In this document: positions 1 to 5,367 of the stretch, piece by piece
How the letters are laid out: every line of letters begins with the position of its first letter
Position numbering within the stretch: position 1 is the stretch's first letter
Origin: CAYWTS01 sp964461265
GTDB lineage: Bacteria > Bacteroidota > Ignavibacteria > Tepidaquicellales > OLB5
Assembly (NCBI GenBank): GCA_964461265.1
Contig: CAYWTS010000077.1
Location: forward strand, 1 to 5,367
Direction: 5' to 3'
Length of the DNA stretch: 5,367 bases
The notes under the pieces: model-generated
Database searches by the model: none
The model's input: the letters and a program-made list of their open reading frames with translations, nothing else
Told to the model about the DNA's origin: nothing
Program-made: the position numbers and the translations under genes

Positions 1-1047
1 AAAAAACTTTCATTTCTTGACAGATATCTTACGTTATGGATTTTTCTTGTAATGTTCATTGCGGTTTTGACCGGCTACTTGTTCCCAAGCATTGTAGATT
101 TCTGGAATACATTCCAATCTGGTACTACAAATGTTCCGATTGCAATAGGATTAATATTAATGATGTATCCGCCTCTTGCTAAAGTTAAATACGAAGAACT
201 GGGAGATGTTTTCAGAAATTTCAAAATACTTGCGTTATCGCTAGTTCAAAACTGGGTTATAGGTCCTATATTAATGTTTGCGCTTGCTGTAATTTTCCTG
301 CAAAATTATCCCCATTACATGGCCGGACTTATTATGATAGGACTTGCTCGATGTATTGCAATGGTTATTGTTTGGAATGAACTGGCAAAAGGCGATACAG
401 AATACGCTGCAGGTCTTGTTGCATTTAATTCGATTTTTCAGGTTTTATTTTTTTCGGTTTACGCTTATGTATTCATTACAATTCTTCCTTCGTGGATAGG
501 ATTGACTTCATTTAAAGTAGATATTACTATAAGTCAAATAGCTGAGAGTGTATTTATATATCTCGGAATTCCATTTTTAGCCGGTTTAATTACACGCTTT
601 GCAATGCTTAAGATTAAAGGCAAAGAGTGGTATGAAAAGAAATTTATACCGATGATCAGTCCAGTTACGTTGATTGCATTATTATTTACGATTTTTGTAA
701 TGTTCACATTAAAAGGTGAATACATTATAAGGATACCACTTGATGTATTAAGAATAGCAATACCTCTTATATTATATTTTATTATTATGTTTTTCGTTTC
801 GTTTTACATAGGAAAGAAAATAGGTGCAGATTATTCAAAGACAGCAACACTCTCCTTCACTGCCGCAAGCAATAATTTTGAGCTTGCCATAGCGGTTGCT
901 GTTGCAGTATTCGGAATAAATTCCGGTGAAGCATTTGCTGCTGTCATTGGACCATTGGTTGAAGTTCCGGTTTTGATTAGCCTTGTTAATGTTGCTCTCT
1001 GGTTTAAGAGAAAATATTTCATGCAGGGTTCCCCTGAACCCGTTTAA
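1..1047 (+). CDS. acr3: ACR3-family arsenite efflux permease (5' end cut off by window)
   Basis: Inner-membrane carrier of the ACR3 (BASS superfamily) type, which exports arsenite from the cytoplasm using the proton motive force. The frame is open from base 1: the first codons read KKLSFLDRYLTLWIFLVMF, the usual ACR3 N-terminus, so the ATG at 52 is internal and only a few residues are missing. About 348 codons are visible, close to full family length, with about ten hydrophobic segments. The fourth segment carries the family signature LARCIAMVIVWN with the essential cysteine at bases 352-354. The ninth carries the AASNNFELAIAVAVAVFG motif with the conserved glutamate at 880-882. Both residues implicated in As(III) transport are therefore intact. 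The gene stops at a tandem TAA TAA, 51 bases before the ArsF-like gene. No arsR or arsC is in view; they may lie upstream. Family assignment is very secure; substrate is inferred from the family. Confidence 0.95.
   Translation, partial: KKLSFLDRYLTLWIFLVMFIAVLTGYLFPSIVDFWNTFQSGTTNVPIAIGLILMMYPPLAKVKYEELGDVFRNFKILALSLVQNWVIGPILMFALAVIFLQNYPHYMAGLIMIGLARCIAMVIVWNELAKGDTEYAAGLVAFNSIFQVLFFSVYAYVFITILPSWIGLTSFKVDITISQIAESVFIYLGIPFLAGLITRFAMLKIKGKEWYEKKFIPMISPVTLIALLFTIFVMFTLKGEYIIRIPLDVLRIAIPLILYFIIMFFVSFYIGKKIGADYSKTATLSFTAASNNFELAIAVAVAVFGINSGEAFAAVIGPLVEVPVLISLVNVALWFKRKYFMQGSPEPV
1026..1041 (+). terminator. Small hairpin at the 3' end of acr3, possible weak terminator or attenuator
   Basis: GGGTTC and GAACCC form a perfect 6-bp stem around a 4-base CCCT loop, inside the last codons of acr3. 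The following bases are AT-rich, but the first run of Ts of useful length (1061-1066) is about 20 bases away. The structure is thus poor as an intrinsic terminator. It may reduce read-through, stabilise the 3' end of the acr3 message, or simply reflect the Gly-Ser-Pro-Glu-Pro codons. Confidence 0.25.
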
Positions 1048-1098
1048 TAATTATTGTTAATTTTTTAAGTTGTGAAGATAGATTTTTTTTAAGTAAAT

Positions 1099-1664
1099 AT
1101 GATTAGCCGAAGGAATCTACCATATTTAGTTTTAGCTTCAGGCTTAGTTTTATCTTCTGTATTAATATCCTGCAGTAAAGAATCAAAAATAAATGATTTG
1201 AAATCAGGCAGTATTAAAATTGATTCATCGGGTTTATCTGTTGGTTCTGATACGGACAAAGCTTTCAATAGTAAAAATATTCCGGTAAAAAAGAATGTAA
1301 AGGATGTAAAAGATACTGCAAACGATAAAGTATTAAAAAAAGAAAAAGTTAAAATAATAGTTTACTACTTCCATCCCACAGCCCGGTGCCCTTCCTGTAT
1401 AAATATAGAAAATTTCACAAATGAAGTCGTTAATAAAGTATTTATAAATGAAAAGAAAAATGGACTGCTGTCTTTTGTCGAAAAAAACATAGAAGATTCA
1501 GCAAACGAGCATTATATAGGTGATTATAATCTTCAATTCAGTTCAGTTATTCTTGCAAAATTCGTAAATAATAAACAGGTAAAATGGAAAAATCTTGAAG
1601 ATGTCTGGAAATTTGCTAACATCAAGGAAGCCTCTTTAATTTATTTAAAAACTGAAATAAAAAA
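1099..1664 (+). CDS. arsF: ArsF-family (nitrophenyl compound nitroreductase subunit-like) lipoprotein, 3' end lost in gap
   Basis: 188 codons are visible before the gap. Residues 1-25 are a lipoprotein signal: basic MISRRN, a hydrophobic stretch, then lipobox LISC with Cys25 as the lipidation site, so the protein should be exported and membrane-tethered. Residues 26-82 are a polar Lys/Asp/Ser-rich linker. The folded domain starts near 85 with KIIVYYFHPTARCPSC, placing a CXXC motif at Cys97/Cys100 (bases 1387-1398). It continues with the NEHYIGDYNL and WKNLEDVW blocks typical of the ArsF family, a thioredoxin-fold-like group. In the characterised arsEFG system of Shewanella putrefaciens, ArsE and ArsF are needed to reduce the nitro group of nitrophenylarsenicals. 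That function here is only inferred, and a general thiol-redox role is equally possible. No strong Shine-Dalgarno precedes the ATG; the signal peptide supports this start. The C-terminus runs into Ns, although the last recognisable block is close to the usual family end. Confidence 0.85.
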
Positions 1665-1764
1665 NNNNNNNNNNNNNNNNNNNNNNNNNNNNNNNNNNNN
1701 NNNNNNNNNNNNNNNNNNNNNNNNNNNNNNNNNNNNNNNNNNNNNNNNNNNNNNNNNNNNNNNN
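1665..1764. other. Assembly gap, 100 Ns
   Basis: Exactly 100 Ns, a conventional size for a gap of unknown length. It hides the C-terminus of the ArsF-like gene and could hide further sequence, including another gene. The frames on its two sides cannot be assumed to match. Confidence 0.97.
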
Positions 1765-1765
1765 C

Positions 1766-1789
1766 TGGATAAATGAAGAAATGAAATGA
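1766..1789 (+). CDS. Possible 3' tail of a gene emerging from the gap, overlapping the thioredoxin start
   Basis: In this frame the bases after the gap read WINEEMK and then TGA. The stop overlaps the ATG of the thioredoxin gene as ATGA, a common arrangement in translationally coupled operon genes. The frame that follows nominally from the ArsF-like gene instead gives LDK and a TGA at 1774-1776. Which is real depends on the true gap length. The tail may belong to the ArsF-like gene or to an unseen gene within the gap. Only seven residues are visible, so no product can be named. Confidence 0.3.
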   Translation, partial: WINEEMK

Positions 1790-2202
1790 AAAAATTTATT
1801 TATCTTTTTTTAGCTTTTACGGTTTTATTGAATTTACTTTCATGCGGGAGAAAAACAGAGCGGGAACAAGGTTATGAGAAAAAGGATACTAATTCTCAAT
1901 CTGAACAAAAAGTACAAGCTAAAGTAACATTTATTGAGTTAGGCTCAGTGAACTGCATTCCCTGCAAGCAGATGCAGCCGGTGATGAAATCAATTGAGGA
2001 AAAATACAAAGGACAGGTGAAAGTTGTATTCCATGATGTTTGGAAAGATAAAAAGCCTGCACAGGAATATGGAATAAAATTAATTCCTACACAGGTGTTT
2101 TTAGATGAAAACGGAAAAGAATTTTTCAGGCATGAGGGCTTTTATCCCGAAGAGGAAATTGATAAGCTGCTTCAATCAAAGGGAATAAATCCGGGCAGTT
2201 AA
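1786..2202 (+). CDS. Lipoprotein thioredoxin-family protein with CIPC active site
   Basis: A 138-residue exported thiol-disulfide protein. Residues 1-20 form a lipoprotein signal (MKK, hydrophobic core, lipobox LLSC, Cys20), followed by a charged Glu/Lys/Gln linker to about 45. The thioredoxin fold follows: FIELGSVNCIPC with the redox pair Cys57/Cys60 (bases 1954-1965), then QPVMKSIEEKY, VVFHDVW, and the cis-proline loop IPTQVFLDENG (Pro101), ending in a short helix. It has IPC in place of the classical GPC, as in other envelope thioredoxins. It lies directly downstream of the ArsF-like gene, perhaps with ATGA overlap, and two genes before a CcdA/DsbD-like permease that is the natural inner-membrane electron donor for such a protein. 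It could act as the reductant for ArsF, filling the role of ArsE, or as a CcmG/ResA-like reductant of apocytochrome thiols. I cannot choose between these from sequence. There is no clear Shine-Dalgarno; the signal peptide fixes the start. Confidence 0.9.
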   Translation: MKKFIYLFLAFTVLLNLLSCGRKTEREQGYEKKDTNSQSEQKVQAKVTFIELGSVNCIPCKQMQPVMKSIEEKYKGQVKVVFHDVWKDKKPAQEYGIKLIPTQVFLDENGKEFFRHEGFYPEEEIDKLLQSKGINPGS

Positions 2203-2264
2203 TTCAGCTTTAATCTATTTTAGTTCTCATTATTCAGTAGTTTTCTTAATAAACCTTTTTAAAT

Positions 2265-4176
2265 ATGAACATTAGAATTTCTTCAATATTAATAACAATC
2301 ATATTTTTAATATTTGTTATTATTGCTGTGATTAAAAAACTTGATAAAAACCCTCCTTACAATTATATCAAAGAAGATGTTAAAGTATCGAATTTAGGTG
2401 TATGTCCCCCGTTTTATCTTTTCGACGAAGATGGAAAATTAATAGACCCTACGAAAGAAATTAATTCAAACACACCATATTCACCTAAACAAACCTGTGG
2501 AAAATGCCATGATTACGATAAGATCACAAAGGGTTTTCATTTCCAGCAGGGGCGCGGTGAAAAACCTGCCGATGAATTGACAAAACGATACCAATGGGTT
2601 ACATCACCCGGAGTATATGGAGGTACGTGGTGCTCACCAGCTCCTCTATACAGAAAGCTTGCCTTTAAGCAAAATAAGTCGGCAGGGGATATTGACATGA
2701 CTTCTTTTGAATATATAACTGCTACGTGCGGTTATTGTCATCCCGGGAGCGGCTCGCTGGAATATGACAGAGACGGAATTAGATACGATAAAAAAATGCA
2801 GGATTCTTTTTTTAGTCTGGTTTCAGGTGGGGAGAACGGATTTGATGGCGATTATTATAAAGCTAAATGGAATGAAACAGGTGTAATCGAAGCCGATTGT
2901 ATGTTGTGTCATTTACCTGAATATGATTTTAAAAAACGAAATGCTATGATTGACAGCTTGAATTTTAAATGGGCTGCAACCGAGGGTTCGGAACTTGGGA
3001 AAGTTGAAGGAAGCGTGAAATCCGGTGATAAAGTCTTGGTAACTTATGACTTAAGCAAGTTCGATAAAGAGGGAAAACTCTCTATGCATTTTGTCAGAGA
3101 ACCGAGAAACGAAACATGTTTGAATTGTCACGCAAAACCGGATTGGAAAAAGAAAGGAACTGATTTTAGCCCGAGAAGGGATGTTCATATTGCTGCTGGA
3201 CTGAAATGTGTTGATTGCCACCCCGCAGGAAGTCGGGCATCTAATGAACTAATCAGAGGAAAAGAAGAACACAACTTCGGCAAGGGAGACGACCCGGGAG
3301 GATTTGTGCGTAATGATTTGGATAATACTGTAAGAACTTGTGAAAATTGTCATTCGGATGGTTATTTAAATGCTCCTATTGCCAAACATTCATGGCTTCC
3401 TCCATTACATTTGGAAAAGATTGCATGTCAGACATGCCATATTCCTGTTAAGTCAGTTAAATCTGCATTAGTTCAGGTGAGTGATGTATATAATAAAGGA
3501 CCCAAAATTTCTCCTCCTGCAAAGCACATATGGACATTTTACGACCAAAATATGAATTACTGGAACCATTATGGCGAGCTTAGTATGTTTACGGCTAAAG
3601 ATATGCCAACCGACGTTTATAAACCAATATATGCAAAATATAAAGACAAAATCTATCCTGTAAATGCTGTTCATAGTTCCTGGCCCGGTATTCATACTGA
3701 TGGCAGAGAAGGATTAGACCAACCTAAAATGAGAGATATTTATACGATGTGGACTGAACATTTTGCCGATTCATCTAAATACCCGTTACTAAAATTGATT
3801 ATAGATGATAACGGAGATGAAGTACCGGAAGTCAATAAAGAAACAGAGATCGATGCGGTAATAAAATCCGTATCGCAAAGATTAGCTGATTTGAAATATG
3901 ATATGAGTGGGAAGCAAGTTGTTTGGGTAAATAATGACAAGGTGTATACAGATGGTAAGAATTTCTTTGTTTTAATGAAAGATGAATATGAATCTTCACC
4001 GTTTGCTTCTGTTTATAAATATAGTCACAATGTATTTCCCTCAAAGTCTGCTTTAGGTATAAACGGTTGTACCGATTGCCATTCTCCCGGTTCGCAGTTT
4101 TTTACTGCATCAATTGTAAAATATCCGTTCGGAAGTGACGGGAAACCGATTACAGAGATGCAATATTACAGAATGG
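2265..4176 (+). CDS. Membrane-anchored octaheme c-type cytochrome, 3' end lost in gap
   Basis: 637 codons are visible. Residues about 5-23 form one hydrophobic segment with no obvious signal-peptidase site, so the protein is probably an uncleaved membrane-anchored periplasmic electron carrier. Eight CXXCH haem c sites occur at residues 78-82, 155-159, 212-216, 285-289, 315-319, 359-363, 388-392 and 602-606. Seven are packed into the first 392 residues; the eighth follows a haem-free stretch of about 209 residues rich in Tyr, Trp and Asp. Twelve further histidines (for example 92, 275, 308, 336, 375, 382, 421 and 435) could supply distal ligands. Two unpaired cysteines (47 and 123) do not fit haem motifs. 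No CXXCK site is visible. The exact family is not recognised; quinol-linked multihaem cytochromes such as the c-type part of Geobacter CbcL are a loose comparison only. The coding frame is clean throughout. It lies 62 bases after the thioredoxin gene with no strong Shine-Dalgarno, and runs into Ns after the GCTDCHSPGSQFF block. Confidence 0.92.
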
Positions 4177-4276
4177 NNNNNNNNNNNNNNNNNNNNNNNN
4201 NNNNNNNNNNNNNNNNNNNNNNNNNNNNNNNNNNNNNNNNNNNNNNNNNNNNNNNNNNNNNNNNNNNNNNNNNNNN
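4177..4276. other. Assembly gap, 100 Ns
   Basis: Exactly 100 Ns, the same nominal size as the first gap. It interrupts the octaheme cytochrome. A literal read-through in the cytochrome frame gives 23 cysteine- and aromatic-rich residues and a stop at 4349. Another frame is open and encodes membrane segments, so the true gap length is probably not 100. Confidence 0.97.
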
Positions 4277-4648
4277 GAGAAGGGTATGCTTGAATATATT
4301 CTGCCATCAAGATTTGTATTGGATTCAAACCATTTTCTGTTATCTGTAATAAATATTTTAATATCTCTAATATGCATTTATTTGCTAAGCAAAATTAAGC
4401 AAAAAACTAAGTTAGACAAGTTACTTCTAAAATGTATATTTACCGGCTTAATCATTTCGGTTATTACCGGGTTTTTAATGCTTGTGCAGTTTGCTGCAAT
4501 ATACGAAGTTATAAAATATGCATATACTTTATTTGATTTATCACAGGTTTTAATGATTATTTGTACTTTGATTACTGTTTTCAAATTAAAAATAAATTTT
4601 TTAAGTAATACAAAACTTATAAAGCAATATGGTGTACAAAATAAATAA
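4277..4648 (+). CDS. C-terminal part of a membrane protein: cytochrome C-terminal domain or separate membrane subunit
   Basis: The frame is open from the first base after the gap (EKGMLEYILPSRFVLDSNHF) to TAA at 4646-4648, giving 123 residues. The ATG at 4286 is in this frame, but nothing marks it as a start. After a short soluble lead there are about three hydrophobic segments, near residues 20-40, 53-78 and 87-104, joined by lysine-rich loops, with a basic tail. The only histidine is His19, just before the first segment, so a haem b pocket cannot be supported from the visible part. Two readings are possible. It may be the C-terminal membrane domain of the octaheme cytochrome, with the frame restored once the real gap length is known, or it may be a separate small quinone-site or anchor subunit whose start lies in the gap. 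The first reading is favoured because the lead reads like protein and has no ribosome binding site. No function is recognised. Confidence 0.65.
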   Translation, partial: EKGMLEYILPSRFVLDSNHFLLSVINILISLICIYLLSKIKQKTKLDKLLLKCIFTGLIISVITGFLMLVQFAAIYEVIKYAYTLFDLSQVLMIICTLITVFKLKINFLSNTKLIKQYGVQNK

Positions 4649-4663
4649 TAAGCCCTGTATAAT

Positions 4664-4668
4664 AGGAT
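4664..4668 (+). promoter_or_regulatory. Ribosome binding site for the GTG-started arsG-like gene
   Basis: AGGAT lies six bases before the GTG at 4675 and partly matches the Shine-Dalgarno consensus. It decides the start: an in-frame TAG at 4663-4665 rules out anything earlier, and the overlapping ATG at 4667 is in another frame and stops after eight codons. Confidence 0.5.
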
Positions 4669-4674
4669 GTTCAG

Positions 4675-5367
4675 GTGCTTCAAATACCGATAGATTTCAT
4701 TAATTTGCTGAACGATGTATTTATATGGCTTAATAGTTTAATTTCCGAAACTATTTGGATTGCTTTAATAGGTTCTTTTCTTTGGGGTGTATTAAGTATT
4801 TTGCTTAGCCCCTGTCATTTGTCAAGCATACCGTTAATTATTGCTTATATTTCAAGAAAGGAAATTAATTCAGTTAAAAAAAGTTTCCGCTTATCACTGC
4901 TGTTCGCAATCGGTATTTTGTTATCCCTGGTAATAATCGGATTAATAACCACCTTACTTGGTAGAATTCTTGGTGATATAGGAGATGCTGCTAATTACAT
5001 ATTACCGGTGATTCTTATTTTTGCAGGTTTGATATTACTGGATATCTTAAATTTAAGATTTATCGAAAAGAATATAATACCATCTAAGATAATAAGTGGT
5101 TCATTTGGAGTTTTAACGCTGGGTGTAATAGCAGGAATCGGTTTAGGTCCTTGTACATTTGCATTTGCTGCACCGATACTTGCAATTATGTTCAGTACCG
5201 CATCAACCGGTTTATTTTACCCGATACTTTTGTTACTTTCATTTTCAATAGGGCATTGTATGGTTATTTCTTTAGCGGGAGTTTTGACAAAAAAAGTTCA
5301 GAGTATGCTTAACTTATCCGAAAAGGGGAAACCGTTCTGGATTATAAAAAAAACTTCAGGTGTCTTA
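4675..5367 (+). CDS. arsG: ArsG-family CcdA/DsbD-like permease (3' end cut off by window)
   Basis: 231 codons are open to the window end. This is a polytopic inner-membrane protein of the CcdA/DsbD transmembrane type, closest to the ArsG family (aromatic arsenical efflux permease). Hydrophobic segments lie near residues 27-47, 73-95, 108-126, 144-172 and 180-204; at least one more should follow outside the window. The diagnostic motifs are GSFLWGVLSILLSPCHLSS (Cys47, base 4813), GIGLGPCTFAFAAP (Cys160, base 5152) and SIGHCMVISLAG (Cys195, base 5257). Cys47 and Cys160 correspond to the cysteine pair that shuttles electrons in CcdA/DsbD. In S. putrefaciens ArsG exports trivalent aromatic arsenicals; in CcdA relatives the same fold moves reducing equivalents from cytoplasmic thioredoxin to the periplasm. 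Either role suits a neighbour of an ArsF-like protein and an exported thioredoxin. The start is the GTG at 4675, 26 bases after the preceding stop. Confidence 0.87.
   Translation, partial: MLQIPIDFINLLNDVFIWLNSLISETIWIALIGSFLWGVLSILLSPCHLSSIPLIIAYISRKEINSVKKSFRLSLLFAIGILLSLVIIGLITTLLGRILGDIGDAANYILPVILIFAGLILLDILNLRFIEKNIIPSKIISGSFGVLTLGVIAGIGLGPCTFAFAAPILAIMFSTASTGLFYPILLLLSFSIGHCMVISLAGVLTKKVQSMLNLSEKGKPFWIIKKTSGVL

Noticed and set aside
534..725. Minus-strand open frame of 63 codons opposite acr3 (and another at 831-1022)
   Set aside because: Both lie wholly opposite a well-supported ACR3 reading frame, match no recognisable family and are best explained as shadow frames.
1054..1084. TTGTTA and TAGATT 19 bases apart as a promoter before the ArsF-like gene
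   Set aside because: Weak matches with long spacing in AT-rich DNA; no Bacteroidota-type TAnnTTTG element is seen there either. Chance occurrence is likely.
4286..4288. ATG as the start of a separate small membrane protein
   Set aside because: The frame is already open from the first base after the gap with protein-like residues upstream. The bases just before (GAGAAGGGT) are purine-rich but directly adjacent to the ATG, too close for a normal ribosome binding site. Not excluded, only less likely.
4277..4349. Nominal end of the cytochrome read straight through the gap
   Set aside because: It exists only if the gap is exactly 100 bases. The predicted tail looks unlike the rest of the protein, and another frame is open with membrane-protein character.
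3468..4377. Several minus-strand open frames of 66-75 codons opposite the cytochrome
   Set aside because: They overlap one another and the clear cytochrome coding frame; two of them also run through the Ns. No family resemblance.
4378..4683. Minus-strand open frame of 101 codons opposite the membrane fragment
   Set aside because: The plus-strand frame has ordered hydrophobic segments, basic loops and the same orientation as all neighbours; the minus frame is a by-product of AT-rich sequence.
5044..5059. Perfect 16-bp palindrome ATCTTAAATTTAAGAT
   Set aside because: It lies inside the arsG-like coding frame, consists almost only of A and T, and has no partner copy nearby; probably chance rather than an operator.
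1..5367. Search for tRNA or rRNA genes, CRISPR repeats, insertion sequences, long direct repeats and attachment sites
   Set aside because: Nothing convincing was seen on either strand; the visible non-coding stretches are all short (51, 62 and 26 bases).

Overview
This AT-rich window (roughly one third G+C by eye) looks like part of a scaffold from an anaerobic or metal-cycling member of the Bacteroidota/Ignavibacteriota-type lineages. That placement is an inference from base composition, poor Shine-Dalgarno sequences, lipoprotein-rich secreted proteins and the gene families present. It is not proven by a marker gene. Two runs of exactly 100 Ns (1665-1764 and 4177-4276) look like scaffold gaps of nominal length. 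Reading frames should therefore not be carried across them.

Layout, all on the + strand: (1) 1-1047, an ACR3-type arsenite efflux permease whose first few codons are cut off by the window edge; (2) 1099 to the first gap, a secreted lipoprotein with a CPSC motif that matches the ArsF family ('nitrophenyl compound nitroreductase subunit'); (3) a few codons just after the gap that may be the end of a gene overlapping the next one by ATGA; (4) 1786-2202, a lipoprotein thioredoxin with a CIPC active site; (5) 2265 to the second gap, a membrane-anchored cytochrome c with eight CXXCH haem sites; (6) 4277-4648, the end of a protein with about three membrane segments, either the C-terminus of that cytochrome or a separate subunit; (7) 4675 to the window end, a CcdA/DsbD-like permease of the ArsG family, with a GTG start and cut off by the window edge.

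The genes are co-oriented and closely spaced (51, 62 and 26 bases where both ends are visible), so they probably form one operon. ACR3, ArsF-like and ArsG-like proteins together point to arsenic or organoarsenical handling. The two extracytoplasmic CXXC lipoproteins and the cysteine-containing CcdA-like membrane protein could also pass thiol electrons across the inner membrane. The octaheme cytochrome is the unexpected member: it suggests that the arsenical/thiol chemistry is coupled to an electron-transfer chain, or that the thioredoxin and CcdA-like protein serve cytochrome c maturation. Substrate and direction of electron flow cannot be read from the sequence.
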